64,000 nucleotides of DNA from JAHECE01 sp963780675 (GCA_963780675.1 CAWACR010000003.1:310001-374000), one strand, 5' to 3'. Counted from the stretch's first letter, positions 8,865 through 17,766 are shown. Numbers and translations are program-made. Notes: generated by a model from the letters alone, not told the origin.

Positions 8865-10106
8865 GTGCCTCCTGAGCCGGCCGCCCACCTGGACCGTGGT
8901 CCGGCCGCGCGTGCGGTCGCCCGGCTCGCCGAGCTCGCGGACGGTGTGCGCGAAGAGATGGTGGCGGTCCGCCGCCGCATCCACGCCCACCCGGAGCTGT
9001 CTCGCATGGAGCACGAGACGACGACGCTCGTCGCCGAGCGGCTGCGGGCGGCCGGCCTCGCGCCGCAGCTCCTGCCGGGCTCGGGTCTGATCTGCGACAT
9101 CGGGCCCGGGGTGGTGGCCACCGGGCGGCGGCTCGTCGCGCTGCGCGCCGACCTCGACGCCCTGCCGCTCGAGGAGGCGACCGACCTGCCGTTCCGCTCC
9201 ACGCGGCGCGGCGTCGCCCACGCGTGCGGTCACGACGTCCACACCGCCGCGGTCCTCGGTGCCGGCCTCGTGCTGGCCGCCCTCGACGCCGAGGGCCTGC
9301 TGCCCGGGGGGGTGCGGCTGGTGTTCCAGCCGGCCGAGGAGGTGCACCCCGGCGGCGCGCACGACGTGATGGACGCCGGCGGCCTGGACGGCGTCGAACG
9401 GATCCTCGCCCTGCACTGCGACCCGCGCCTCGACGTCGGGCACATCGGCACGCGCATCGGGCCGATCACCTCGGCGAGCGACTCCGTCTCCGTGACCGTC
9501 ACCTCGCCCGGTGGCCACACCTCCCGCCCGCACCTCACCGGCGACGTGGTGTTCGCGCTCGGCCAGGTCATCACCCAGGTGCCGGCGGTGCTGGGCCGCC
9601 GGCTCGACCCGCGGTCCGGGGTCAACCTCACCTGGGGAGCGGTGAAGGCCGGCAAGGCGCACAACGCCATCCCGACGACGGGCACCGTCCGTGGTTCCCT
9701 CCGCTGCCTCGACGCGCGGGCGTGGGAGCGCGCCGAGGAGGTCCTCCACGAGGCGGTGCACCAGGTCGTCGCGCCGTACGACGTCGACGTCGAGGTCGAG
9801 CACGTGCGGGGCGTGCCGCCGGTGGACAACGAGTCGCGGTCGACCGCGATCCTGGAGGCCGCCGCCGCGGCGGTGCTGCGTCCGGGCGCGGTCCAGCTCA
9901 CCGAGCAGTCCCTCGGGGGTGAGGACTTCGGCTGGTACCTCACGCGCGCGGCCGGCGCGATGGCTCGGCTCGGCACTCGCACGCCGGGCGGTCACACCTA
10001 CGACCTCCACCAGGCGAACCTCCGGATCGACGAACGGGCCGTCGACGTCGGCACCCGCCTCCTTGCTGCGGCCGCCCTCCTCGCGGCCGACCCGGCAGGA
10101 GGGTGA
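8865..10106 (+). CDS. M20-family amidohydrolase (IAA-amino acid hydrolase / carboxypeptidase type)
   Basis: A 413-residue di-metal amidohydrolase of the M20D type, which hydrolyses N-acyl amino acids or related amides. Metal-binding blocks are RADLDALPLEEATDLPF and HACGHDVHTAAVLGA, followed by FQPAEEVHPGGA and a late GGEDFGWYL. The start is the GTG at 8865, after which the protein reads PPEPAAHLDRGPAARAVARL; a longer in-frame opening would overlap the end of manC. It sits just upstream of cdd and may be the first gene of that unit. The substrate cannot be told from sequence. Confidence 0.88.
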   Translation: MPPEPAAHLDRGPAARAVARLAELADGVREEMVAVRRRIHAHPELSRMEHETTTLVAERLRAAGLAPQLLPGSGLICDIGPGVVATGRRLVALRADLDALPLEEATDLPFRSTRRGVAHACGHDVHTAAVLGAGLVLAALDAEGLLPGGVRLVFQPAEEVHPGGAHDVMDAGGLDGVERILALHCDPRLDVGHIGTRIGPITSASDSVSVTVTSPGGHTSRPHLTGDVVFALGQVITQVPAVLGRRLDPRSGVNLTWGAVKAGKAHNAIPTTGTVRGSLRCLDARAWERAEEVLHEAVHQVVAPYDVDVEVEHVRGVPPVDNESRSTAILEAAAAAVLRPGAVQLTEQSLGGEDFGWYLTRAAGAMARLGTRTPGGHTYDLHQANLRIDERAVDVGTRLLAAAALLAADPAGG

Positions 10107-10124
10107 GCGCAGGGTGAGCGCGGG

Positions 10125-10616
10125 ATGACCGCCACGGACGGGCCGGCACCCGGGCAGGCACCCGGGCAGGCACCCGGGACGGCACCCGGGACGGCACCCG
10201 GGCAGGGCGCGCCCGTCATCGACTGGCCGGCACTCCGGGCCGCCGCCCGCGAGGCCCTGACCCACGCCTACGCGCCCTACTCCCGCTTCCCCGTGGGTGC
10301 CGCGGCCCTCGTGGACGACGGGCGCGTCGTCGTGGGGTGCAACGTGGAGAATGCCTCCCACGGGCTCGGGTTGTGCGCCGAGTGCTCGTTGGTCTCGGCC
10401 CTCCACGGCACCGGGGGCGGCCGCCTCGTGGCGTTCACCTGCGTGGCCGCCGACGGCGAGCCCCTCATGCCCTGCGGACGCTGCCGCCAGCTGCTGTGGG
10501 AGCACGGCGGCCACGCGCTCCTCGTGGACGGCGTGTCCGGCATCGTGCCGATGACCGCCCTCCTCCCGGACGCCTTCGGGCCGGAGGACCTCCTCGACCG
10601 GGGATCGCGCCCGTGA
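10125..10616 (+). CDS. cdd: Cytidine deaminase with a repetitive N-terminal extension
   Basis: A 163-residue zinc enzyme converting cytidine and deoxycytidine to uridine and deoxyuridine. Zinc ligands and the catalytic Glu are in GLCAECSLVSAL and PCGRCRQLLWEH, and the substrate block is YAPYSRFPVGAAAL. The first 30 residues are extra: 12-bp DNA repeats (10147-10206) encode Ala-Pro-Gly-Gln/Thr units, probably a disordered tail. The true start could be later, but no ATG or GTG follows the repeats before the conserved core. Its TGA overlaps the natural GTG of deoA by four bases, so the two are translationally coupled. Confidence 0.92.
   Translation: MTATDGPAPGQAPGQAPGTAPGTAPGQGAPVIDWPALRAAAREALTHAYAPYSRFPVGAAALVDDGRVVVGCNVENASHGLGLCAECSLVSALHGTGGGRLVAFTCVAADGEPLMPCGRCRQLLWEHGGHALLVDGVSGIVPMTALLPDAFGPEDLLDRGSRP
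10147..10206 (+). repeat. Five 12-bp tandem repeats in the cdd 5' end
   Basis: Five near-identical 12-bp units based on GGCACCCGGGCA or GGCACCCGGGAC encode Ala-Pro-Gly-Gln/Thr. The unit length is a multiple of three, so copy-number change would lengthen or shorten the tail without breaking the frame. Confidence 0.75.
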
Positions 10617-11988
10617 CCGCGCCGGACCGGCCCGTGACCGCGCCGGCCGACCCGAGACCCCGCCGACCCGGCCCCCGCTGACCCGGCACTCGGGGCCCGA
10701 GCCGTTCGACGCCGTCGACGTCATCCGCGCGAAGCGGGACCGCGGTCGCCTCTCCGACGCCCAGATCGACTGGGTGGTCGAGGCCTACACCCGCGGCGCC
10801 GTCGCCGAGGAGCAGATGGCGGCGCTCGCCATGGCCATTCTCCTCAACGGCATGGACCGCGCGGAGGTCGCGCGGTGGACGACGGCGATGGTCGCCTCGG
10901 GCGAGCGGCTGGACTTCTCGACCCTGACCCGCCCGACGGCGGACAAGCACTCCACCGGGGGGGTCGGGGACAAGATCACCTTGGCGCTGACCCCGGTGGT
11001 CGCCTCGCTCGGCGTGGCGGTGCCGCAGCTCTCGGGTCGTGGCCTCGGCCACACGGGCGGCACCCTCGACAAGCTCGAGGCGATCCCGGGCTGGCGCGCC
11101 GACCTGACGAACGCGCAGATCAGGGCGCAGCTGGAGGCGGTGGGCGCCGTCGTCTGCGCGGCCGGCCCGGGCCTGGCCCCGGCGGACCGCCGCCTGTACG
11201 CCCTCCGCGACGTCACCGCCACCGTCGAGTCGATCCCGCTCATCGCCTCCTCGATCATGAGCAAGAAGATCGCGGAAGGGACGGGCGCCCTGGTGCTCGA
11301 CGTCAAGGTGGGGTCGGGCGCCTTCATGAAGGACCTGCCGAGCGCGCGGGAGCTCGCCCGGACGATGGTCGACCTCGGCGCCGACGCGGGGGTGCGCACG
11401 TCCGCCCTGGTCACCGACATGTCCACGCCCCTCGGGCTGACCGTGGGCAACGCCCTCGAGGTGCGCGAGGCCGTGGAGGTGCTCGCCGGGGGCGGGCCGG
11501 CCGACGTCGTCGCCCTCACCCTGGCCCTCGCCCGGGAGATGCTCGACGCCGCGGGCCGGCCCGACGCCGACCCCGCCGCCGCGCTCGCGGACGGGCGCGC
11601 GATGGACACGTGGCGGGCGATGATCGCCGCGCAGGGCGGGGATCCCGACGCCCCCCTGCCGAGGGCGCGGCACACCGAGCACGTCCTCGCCCCGTCCGAC
11701 GGCGTGGTCCTCGCCCTCGACGCCCTCGCCGTCGGCGTCGCCGCGTGGCGGCTGGGGGCCGGTCGGGCCCGCCCGGGAGACCCGGTCCAGGCGGCCGCCG
11801 GCGTCGAGCTGCACGCCAAGCCGGGGGCGCTCGTGCGCGCGGGGGAGCCCGTGATGACCCTCCACACGGACACGCCCGAGCGCTTCGCCCGGGCGCTCGA
11901 GGCGGTGGCGGGCGCCGTCGTCGTCGGCCCCGAGGGAGACCGCCCGCCCGAGGTCCCGCTCGTGCTGGAGCGGATCGCCGGAAGGTGA
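10613..11988 (+). CDS. deoA: Thymidine / pyrimidine-nucleoside phosphorylase, with apparent frameshift after residue ~20
   Basis: A glycosyltransferase-family nucleoside phosphorylase that splits thymidine or uridine with phosphate. Signature blocks are STGGVGDKITLAL, LSGRGLGHTGGTLDKLE and SIMSKKIAEGTGALVLDVKVGSG. The conserved N-terminus (PFDAVDVIRAKRDRGRLSDA) has no ATG, GTG or TTG ahead of it in frame. A GTG at 10613 overlapping the cdd stop (GTGA) is the natural start, but its frame closes at 10681. One base inserted or removed at the C-run 10672-10676 joins the two. Only CTG at 10678 could start the open frame as written. Probably a sequence error, with a real frameshift or a rare CTG start as alternatives. 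Confidence 0.88.
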
Positions 11989-12085
11989 GCGGGAACCCTC
12001 GCCCGGGGTGGCCCTGCACGGCAGGATGGACCTGCGCCCGGGTGCGGGCGCGCGTGACGTGGACCCGAACACCGTGGAGGGCGCG

Positions 12086-12289
12086 ATGAGCACGATCCCT
12101 GGGCCGGAGTCCTGGCTGGACGCGGGGCTGGCCGAACCCCCGCTGGCGCAGCCCGTCGAGATCCCCGAGGACGTGGAGGAGTACCTCCCGCCCGACCCGC
12201 GACCGGATCTCGTCGGCGAGGCCGAGGAGGCCGACGTCGCGGAGCAGGTCCTCGAGGTCCCGGACGACGAGGGCGACGACTACCGCTGA
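12086..12289 (+). CDS. Small acidic protein of unknown function
   Basis: A 67-residue, strongly acidic protein I do not recognise. It begins MSTIPGPESWLDAGLAEPPL and ends with a run of Asp/Glu (VPDDEGDDYR), with few basic residues and no membrane segment. The ATG at 12086 follows GGAGG (12076-12080) by five bases; an in-frame ATG at 12008 is possible but reads as poorly conserved Arg/Gly-rich sequence. It lies between deoA and a papain-like hypothetical gene, 22 bases from the latter, so it probably belongs to the nucleoside unit by position only. Confidence 0.6.
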   Translation: MSTIPGPESWLDAGLAEPPLAQPVEIPEDVEEYLPPDPRPDLVGEAEEADVAEQVLEVPDDEGDDYR

Positions 12290-12311
12290 CGGCGGCGTCG
12301 TCGCAGACGCG

Positions 12312-13283
12312 ATGCCGACTCGACCCCGGCACAACCTCGCCGCCTACCTGGCGGGTTTCGCCGCGCCGCTCCCCGCCGCGGTGCTCCCCGGCACGGTGCG
12401 GCAGCCGGCCGCGCGGCGCCCCGGCGAGGCGGCGGATGGCGACGGCGCAACCGACCTCCCCACGCTCCTCGCCCGTGTCCCCGCGGCCGGGTACGGGCCC
12501 GGCGTCACGGCGGCGCTCGGTCGGCTCTGGCCGAGCCTGACCGCGCGTGACCGGAGCCAGGTGGCCGCCCCGCTGCGACCCGGTCGCGGCGGCCTGGTCC
12601 GCCTCGGTGGGGCTGCGGCGGTGCAGACCAGTCCGACCACCTGCGGCTCCGCCTCGCTCGTCCTGCTCGCGGCCGCCGGTGACCCCGTGCTCGCCACCTG
12701 GCTGGTCACGGGGCAGGACCTGGGCGTGCCCCCCGCCGGGGCCCTCCTGCCCGGGTTCGCGCCCGGGCCGGGCGCGGAGGCCCCCGACGCCGCCGGCGAG
12801 CGCTTCGCCGCCCTGCAGGGCGCCATGCAGCGCGCCACGTGCCGTCGGGCGCTCGGCCCGTTCCCCTGGCCCGGCCGGTTCGGCACCCCGCCGTGGACCG
12901 CGGCCCGGCACGCCCGCTTCCCCGGGGTGCGCTACTCCCACCGGCCCGTCGACGACGCCGACCGGGTCGGCATGACCCGGCTCTCGTCGTGGGTGCGCGC
13001 GTCCGTGGTTCGGGGCGTCCCCGTGCCGCTCTACACCGGGGGCGACCGGGGCCGCGGCCTCGCCTCGGCCGTGCCGCGGCACGTCGTCCTCGCGGTCCCC
13101 GGAGCGCCCGAGGCCGACCCGGAGGCCCTCTTTCTCTACGAGCCGGGTACCGCGAGGGTCTTCACGGTCCCGGCCGCGGACCTCGTCGCCCGCACGACCC
13201 CCCACCCCGCCCTCGGCAACTGGACCCACGTGTGCTGGGCGGTGCTTCCCCGGCGGGGAGCCGCGGCTACCGTGATCCCATGA
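12312..13283 (+). CDS. Hypothetical protein with a possible papain-like (C39-type) fold
   Basis: A 323-residue protein without a name I can assign. A candidate cysteine-peptidase pattern is present: Gln105 and Cys111 in AVQTSPTTCGSASLVLL, His257 in PRHVVLAVPG, and an acidic residue at 277 in FLYEPGTARV, as in C39-like enzymes where Asp or Asn completes the triad. No signal peptide is obvious. Its stop overlaps the add ATG by four bases (ATGA), so it is translated with add. The catalytic assignment is inference from motif spacing; it could also be an inactive fold or a transglutaminase-like protein. Confidence 0.6.
   Translation: MPTRPRHNLAAYLAGFAAPLPAAVLPGTVRQPAARRPGEAADGDGATDLPTLLARVPAAGYGPGVTAALGRLWPSLTARDRSQVAAPLRPGRGGLVRLGGAAAVQTSPTTCGSASLVLLAAAGDPVLATWLVTGQDLGVPPAGALLPGFAPGPGAEAPDAAGERFAALQGAMQRATCRRALGPFPWPGRFGTPPWTAARHARFPGVRYSHRPVDDADRVGMTRLSSWVRASVVRGVPVPLYTGGDRGRGLASAVPRHVVLAVPGAPEADPEALFLYEPGTARVFTVPAADLVARTTPHPALGNWTHVCWAVLPRRGAAATVIP
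13268..13273 (+). promoter_or_regulatory. Candidate internal -10 element before add
   Basis: TACCGT lies 6 nt before the add ATG, inside the 3' end of the upstream gene. It could give a separate leaderless add-deoC transcript in addition to read-through. Confidence 0.35.
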
Positions 13284-14395
13284 CCCTCACGCCCGACGTC
13301 ATCGCCGCCCTGCCGAAGGTCCTCCTCCACGACCACCTCGACGGGGGGCTGCGCCCCGCGACGGTCGTCGACCTCGCCGCTGACGCCGGTCACCGGCTGC
13401 CGACCACCGACCCCGAGGAACTGGGCGCGTGGTTCGTCCGCGCTGCCGACTCGGGCTCCCTCGAGACCTTCCTCGAGACGTTCGCGCACACGGTCGCCGT
13501 CATGCAGACCGCCGAGGGGCTGCGCCGGGTCGCCCGTGAGGCGGTGCTGGACCTGGCCGCCGACGGCGTCGTCTACGCCGAGCAGCGGTACGCGCCCGAG
13601 CAGCACCTCGCCGGTGGCCTGAGCCTGCAGGACGTGGTGGATGCCGTGCAGCAGGGCTTCGACGAGGGCGTCGCGCTCGCCGAGGAGGAGGGGCGCTTCA
13701 TCCGCATCGGCACCCTGCTCACCGCGATGCGGCACGCCGACCGCGGCAGCGAGATCGCTCGGCTCGCGCTCGACAACCGCGACGTCGGCGTCGTCGGCTT
13801 CGACATCGCCGGGGCCGAGGTCGGCTTCCCGCCCAGCCGGCACCTCGAGGCCTTCCGGCTGCTGCGGCGGGAGAACTTCCCCTTCACCATCCACGCGGGC
13901 GAGGCGGCCGGGCCCGAGGGCATCTGGGACGCGCTCCAGCTCTGCGGTGCGGTGCGGATCGGGCACGGGCTCCGGATCGTCGATGACATCGAGGTCGACG
14001 GGGTCGACGACGACGGCTACCCTCTCGCCCGCCTCGGGCGCCTCGCGTCCTGGGTGCGGGAGCGCCAGGTGCCGCTCGAGCTGTGCCCGAGCTCGAACGT
14101 CCAGACCGGTGCGGCGCCGTCGATCGCCGAGCACCCCATCACCCTCCTGCGCGACCTGGGCTTCACCGTCACGGTGAACAGCGACAACCGCCTCATGTGC
14201 GGGACGAGCCTCTCGCGCGAGATGACGCTCCTCGTGGCCGAGGCCGACTGGTCGCTGGGCGACCTCGAGGCCGCGACCCTCGGCGCCGCGTTCCACGCCT
14301 TCGCGTCCTACGACATCGTGCGCCAGGTCGTCATGGAGCAGGTGCTGCCGGGGTTCGCCGCGGCCGGCGAGGAACACGGCGAGGACGACGAGTGA
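13280..14395 (+). CDS. add: Adenosine deaminase
   Basis: A 371-residue zinc enzyme of the TIM-barrel amidohydrolase group that converts adenosine and deoxyadenosine to inosine and deoxyinosine. The metal-binding opening is KVLLHDHLDGGLRPATV. Further blocks are FTIHAGEAAGPEGIWDAL (His and catalytic Glu), RIGHGLRI and LCPSSNVQTG, with VNSDNRLMCGTSL supplying the Asp. It overlaps the preceding gene (ATGA) and the following deoC (GTGA), giving a tightly coupled trio. Its product feeds the purine nucleoside phosphorylase at 16911. Confidence 0.95.
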   Translation: MTLTPDVIAALPKVLLHDHLDGGLRPATVVDLAADAGHRLPTTDPEELGAWFVRAADSGSLETFLETFAHTVAVMQTAEGLRRVAREAVLDLAADGVVYAEQRYAPEQHLAGGLSLQDVVDAVQQGFDEGVALAEEEGRFIRIGTLLTAMRHADRGSEIARLALDNRDVGVVGFDIAGAEVGFPPSRHLEAFRLLRRENFPFTIHAGEAAGPEGIWDALQLCGAVRIGHGLRIVDDIEVDGVDDDGYPLARLGRLASWVRERQVPLELCPSSNVQTGAAPSIAEHPITLLRDLGFTVTVNSDNRLMCGTSLSREMTLLVAEADWSLGDLEAATLGAAFHAFASYDIVRQVVMEQVLPGFAAAGEEHGEDDE

Positions 14396-15099
14396 GCGGG
14401 GCGTCGTCGTCGGCCGCGTCCGCGGCGGCGCTGCCGGACCTGTCGACCGCGGCCGGGCTGGCCCGGCTCGTCGACCACACCCTCCTGAGGCCGGAGTCGA
14501 CGGCGGACGACGTCGCGGCGCTCGTCGACGACGCGCGCCGGCTCGGCGTGCTCGCGGTGTGCGTGTCGCCGTCGATGCTCCCGCTCGGGCTCGACATCGG
14601 CACCCTGGTGGTCGCCACGGTCTGTGGTTTCCCCTCGGGTGCCCACCACGGCGAGGTCAAGGCCGCCGAGGCTGCCCGGGCGGTGGCCGACGGCGCGGTC
14701 GAGGTCGACATGGTGATCGACCTCGGCGCCGCGAAGGCCGGGGCGTGGGACGCCGTGCAGGCGGAGATCGCGGGGGTCCGCGCCGCGGTGCCGCGCCCCG
14801 GCGTGCTCAAGGTGATCATCGAGTCGGCGGCGTTGAGCGATGCCGAGATCGTGGCCGCCTGCCGCGCCGCCGAGGCCGCGGGCGCCGACTTCGTCAAGAC
14901 GTCCACGGGCTTCCACCCGGCCGGCGGCGCGAGCGAGCACGCCGTCGCCCTCATGGCGGCGACAGTGGGCGGCCGGCTGGGCGTCAAGGCGTCCGGCGGG
15001 ATCCGGACGACCGAGGCCGCGCTCGCCATGGTCCGGGCGGGCGCGACCCGCCTGGGCCTGTCCGGCACGGCAACGGTCCTCGCGGGCCTGCCGGCCTGA
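14392..15099 (+). CDS. deoC: Deoxyribose-phosphate aldolase
   Basis: A 235-residue class I aldolase that cleaves 2-deoxyribose-5-phosphate into glyceraldehyde-3-phosphate and acetaldehyde. The Schiff-base lysine lies in ADFVKTSTGFHPAGG. Other family blocks are LVDHTLLRPESTADDV, VCGFPSGAHHGEVKAAEA and LGVKASGGIRTTE. The GTG start overlaps the add stop by four bases. It completes the nucleoside breakdown route and ends convergent with the phosphosugar mutase gene. Confidence 0.96.
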   Translation: MSGASSSAASAAALPDLSTAAGLARLVDHTLLRPESTADDVAALVDDARRLGVLAVCVSPSMLPLGLDIGTLVVATVCGFPSGAHHGEVKAAEAARAVADGAVEVDMVIDLGAAKAGAWDAVQAEIAGVRAAVPRPGVLKVIIESAALSDAEIVAACRAAEAAGADFVKTSTGFHPAGGASEHAVALMAATVGGRLGVKASGGIRTTEAALAMVRAGATRLGLSGTATVLAGLPA

Positions 15100-15144
15100 C
15101 CGCGCCGCTCGGTCCGGACGTCCCGCCCGCGGCGTGGTCGGGCG

Positions 15145-16914
15145 TCAGGCGGGTAGCCCTGCAGTGGCCGCGATGTCCTCCCGCAGGGCCGCGAGGCGTC
15201 GCGCCGCCTCGGTCCGCGCGGCCCGAAGGGCGCCGTCGACCACCGGGACCACCGCCTCGAGGTAGCACTTGATCGTGGGTTCGGTGCCGCTCGGCCGGAC
15301 GACGACGCGGTCCCCGGCGGCGGTGAGGTAGACCAGCGCGTCGGTGGGCGGAAGGTCGGCGGAGCCGAGCGCCAGGTCGGTGACCTCGACGACGGCGGAC
15401 CCACCGAGGCCCGTCGGCGGCTGCGCCCGCAACCTCGCCATCGTCGCCCCGATGAGCCCCAGGTCGGCCACCCGCACGGTGAGCGGCGCCGTCGCGTGCA
15501 CGCCGTGCGCGAGCGCGAGGTCGTCGAGCGCCGCGAGCAGGTCGGAGCCCGCGGCGCGCCGGGACGCCGCAAGGTCCGCGACCCGCACGGCCGCGGCGAT
15601 CCCGTCCTTGTCCCGCACCGCCTCCGGGTCGACGCAGTACCCCAGCGCCTCCTCGTACCCGAAGACGAGTCCCGGCACCCGCGCGATCCACTTGAACCCG
15701 GTGAGCGTCACCCGGTGCTCCAGGCCGTGCGCCCGCGCGATCCGCCCGAGCAGGCGTGAGGACACGACCGAGCACGCCAGGACGGCGCCCGGCGGCGCGG
15801 ACTCGGCCGCCCGCTCGCCGAGGAGCGCCCCGACCTCGTCGCCGGTGAGCGCGCGCCAGCCGCCGACGGCGCCCGGGTCCGGCACCGCCGCCGCGCACCG
15901 GTCCGCGTCCGGGTCGAGGGCGAGCGCGAGGTCCGCCCCGCGGCGCCGAGCCTCCACGAGGAGCAGGTCGATGGCCCCGGGCTCCTCGGGGTTGGGGAAG
16001 GGGAGGGTCGGGAACTCCGGGTCCGGCGCCGCCTGCTGCGGCACGAGGTGGACGTCGGTGAACCCGGCAGCGGCCAGGGCCCGCACCGCGAGGTCCCCGC
16101 CGACGCCGTGCATCGGCGTCAGGACGATCCGCAGGTCCCGCCCCGGAGCCTCGGCCCGCACGCCGGCGACGACGCGGCCCAGGTACGCCTCGACGACCTC
16201 CTCGTCGAGCACCCGCCACCCCCCGAGGGCCCGCGGGACGCCCGCAGCGGGCGGGGCGTCGGCGATCCGGGCCGCGATCCGCGCGTCGGCGGGCGGGACG
16301 ATCTGCGCGCCCTGGCCCGCGCCCGTCCCGACCCGGCCGCCGAGGTAGACCTTGTAGCCGTTGTCCTCCCGCGGGTTGTGGCTCGCGGTCACCATCACCC
16401 CGGCGTCGGCGGCCAGGTGGCGGACGGCGAAGGCGAGCACCGGCGTCGGCAGGGCGCGGGGGAGGAGCAGGGCGGTGCCGCCCCCCGCCGTCACGACGCC
16501 GGCCGTGTCCAGGGCGAACCGCTGCGAGCCGCGCCGCGCGTCGTAGCCGACGACCACGCGCGGCCCGGAGCCGGGTGCGACGAGCACGTCCCGCAGCTCT
16601 TCCCGCAGGAAGGCCGTCAGCCCCGCCGCCGCACGGATGACGACGGCGCGGTTCATCCGGTTCGGGCCGCCGCCGAGGCGGCCCCGCAACCCGGCCGTCC
16701 CGAAGGCGAGGGTTCCGGCGAAGCGGTCGGCCAGCTCGCGTGCGGCCGCCTCGCGGGCAGGTCCGGCGTCCCCGCCGTCCTCCCCTGCGGCCACCCGAAG
16801 GAGGGCGGCGAGCTCGGCCGCCGTCGCCCCGTCCGGGTCGTCGGCGATCCACGCCCGCACCCGCTCGGCGAGCGGCGGGTCCAGCGTCGCCCCGAGCGCC
16901 GCGCCGGAAGTCAC
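15145..16914 (-). CDS. PGM2-type phosphosugar mutase, probably phosphopentomutase
   Basis: A 589-residue alpha-D-phosphohexomutase superfamily enzyme. The start block FGTAGLRGRLGGGPNRMN, the phosphoserine loop VMVTASHNPREDNGYK, the metal loop ALDPDADRCA and the phosphate-binding VVRPSGTEPTIKCYLE are all present. The FGTAGLR block and the length fit the PGM2 subgroup rather than short bacterial ManB/GlmM. PGM2 relatives can act as phosphopentomutases. No deoB is present, while PNP, deoA and deoC are adjacent, so (deoxy)ribose-1-phosphate to 5-phosphate conversion is the likely role. The GTG at 16914 overlaps the PNP stop by four bases. Confidence 0.88.
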   Translation of the reverse strand: MTSGAALGATLDPPLAERVRAWIADDPDGATAAELAALLRVAAGEDGGDAGPAREAAARELADRFAGTLAFGTAGLRGRLGGGPNRMNRAVVIRAAAGLTAFLREELRDVLVAPGSGPRVVVGYDARRGSQRFALDTAGVVTAGGGTALLLPRALPTPVLAFAVRHLAADAGVMVTASHNPREDNGYKVYLGGRVGTGAGQGAQIVPPADARIAARIADAPPAAGVPRALGGWRVLDEEVVEAYLGRVVAGVRAEAPGRDLRIVLTPMHGVGGDLAVRALAAAGFTDVHLVPQQAAPDPEFPTLPFPNPEEPGAIDLLLVEARRRGADLALALDPDADRCAAAVPDPGAVGGWRALTGDEVGALLGERAAESAPPGAVLACSVVSSRLLGRIARAHGLEHRVTLTGFKWIARVPGLVFGYEEALGYCVDPEAVRDKDGIAAAVRVADLAASRRAAGSDLLAALDDLALAHGVHATAPLTVRVADLGLIGATMARLRAQPPTGLGGSAVVEVTDLALGSADLPPTDALVYLTAAGDRVVVRPSGTEPTIKCYLEAVVPVVDGALRAARTEAARRLAALREDIAATAGLPA

Positions 16915-17753
16915 GGCGTCCCGCACATCCGCTGCACCACCTGTGCGAGGAGCGCGCTGATCCGCGGCCCGGCCGCCGCCCCGGCCTCGAGCACCTCGGC
17001 GTGCGACAGGGGAGCGGCGCTGATCCCGGCGGCCAGGTTGGTGACGAGCGAGATCCCGAGCACCTCCAGGCCGGCGTGCCGCGCCGCGATCGCCTCGAGC
17101 GCCGTCGACATCCCCACGAGGTCCCCGCCGATCCGCCGGGCCATCCGCACCTCGGCCGGCGTCTCGTACTGCGGTCCGCGGAACTGGACGTAGACGCCGT
17201 CGGGGATCCCCGGGTCCACGGTCCGGGCGAGGGCGCGCAGCCGCGTCGAGTACAGGTCCGTCAGGTCGACGAACGCCGGTCCTTCGAGCGGCGTGGCCCC
17301 GGTGAGGTTGATGTGGTCGGCGACGAGAACCGGCGTTCCAGGGCCCCAGGCCTCGTCCAGGCTGCCGCAGCCGTTCGTCAGGACGAGCACGCGTGCCCCC
17401 GCCGCGGCCGCGGTGCGCACGGGGTGCACCACGTGCCGCACGCCGCGTCCCTCGTACAGGTGGGTGCGCGCACCGATCACGAGTGCGTGGACCGACGTCC
17501 CGGCCACCCGGACCGACCGCACGGTGCCCAGGTGACCCGCCACGGCCGGGCTCGAGAACCCCGTCAGCTCGCGCGCGGGGATCGTGGCGACCGTCTCCCC
17601 GAGCAGGTCGGCGGCCCCGCCCCAGCCGGACCCCAGCACCAGCGCGACCTCGTGGCGCTCGACGCCGGTGCGCCCGCGGATCTCGGCGGCCGCCTCCCGT
17701 GCCACGTCGAACGGGTCGCAAGCGGCGTCGTCCAGGTCGCGCGGTGTCGTCAC
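16911..17753 (-). CDS. Purine-nucleoside phosphorylase (trimeric type)
   Basis: A 280-residue phosphorylase that splits inosine and guanosine (ribo or deoxy) into base and pentose-1-phosphate. Family blocks are VALVLGSGWGG, VLTNGCGSLDEAWGPG, VQFRGPQYETPAEVRM and GGDLVGMSTALEAIAARH, typical of the low-molecular-mass trimeric class. It starts with GTG at 17753 and is directly coupled to the phosphosugar mutase. A TAGCGT hexamer ends seven bases upstream of the start, suggesting a leaderless two-gene operon running opposite to cdd-deoA-add-deoC. Confidence 0.93.
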   Translation of the reverse strand: MTTPRDLDDAACDPFDVAREAAAEIRGRTGVERHEVALVLGSGWGGAADLLGETVATIPARELTGFSSPAVAGHLGTVRSVRVAGTSVHALVIGARTHLYEGRGVRHVVHPVRTAAAAGARVLVLTNGCGSLDEAWGPGTPVLVADHINLTGATPLEGPAFVDLTDLYSTRLRALARTVDPGIPDGVYVQFRGPQYETPAEVRMARRIGGDLVGMSTALEAIAARHAGLEVLGISLVTNLAAGISAAPLSHAEVLEAGAAAGPRISALLAQVVQRMCGTP

Positions 17754-17760
17754 GCGCGTG

Positions 17761-17766
17761 ACGCTA
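17761..17766 (-). promoter_or_regulatory. Candidate -10 element of the PNP-mutase operon (leaderless)
   Basis: TAGCGT on the minus strand ends 7 nt before the PNP GTG start. Confidence 0.45.
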
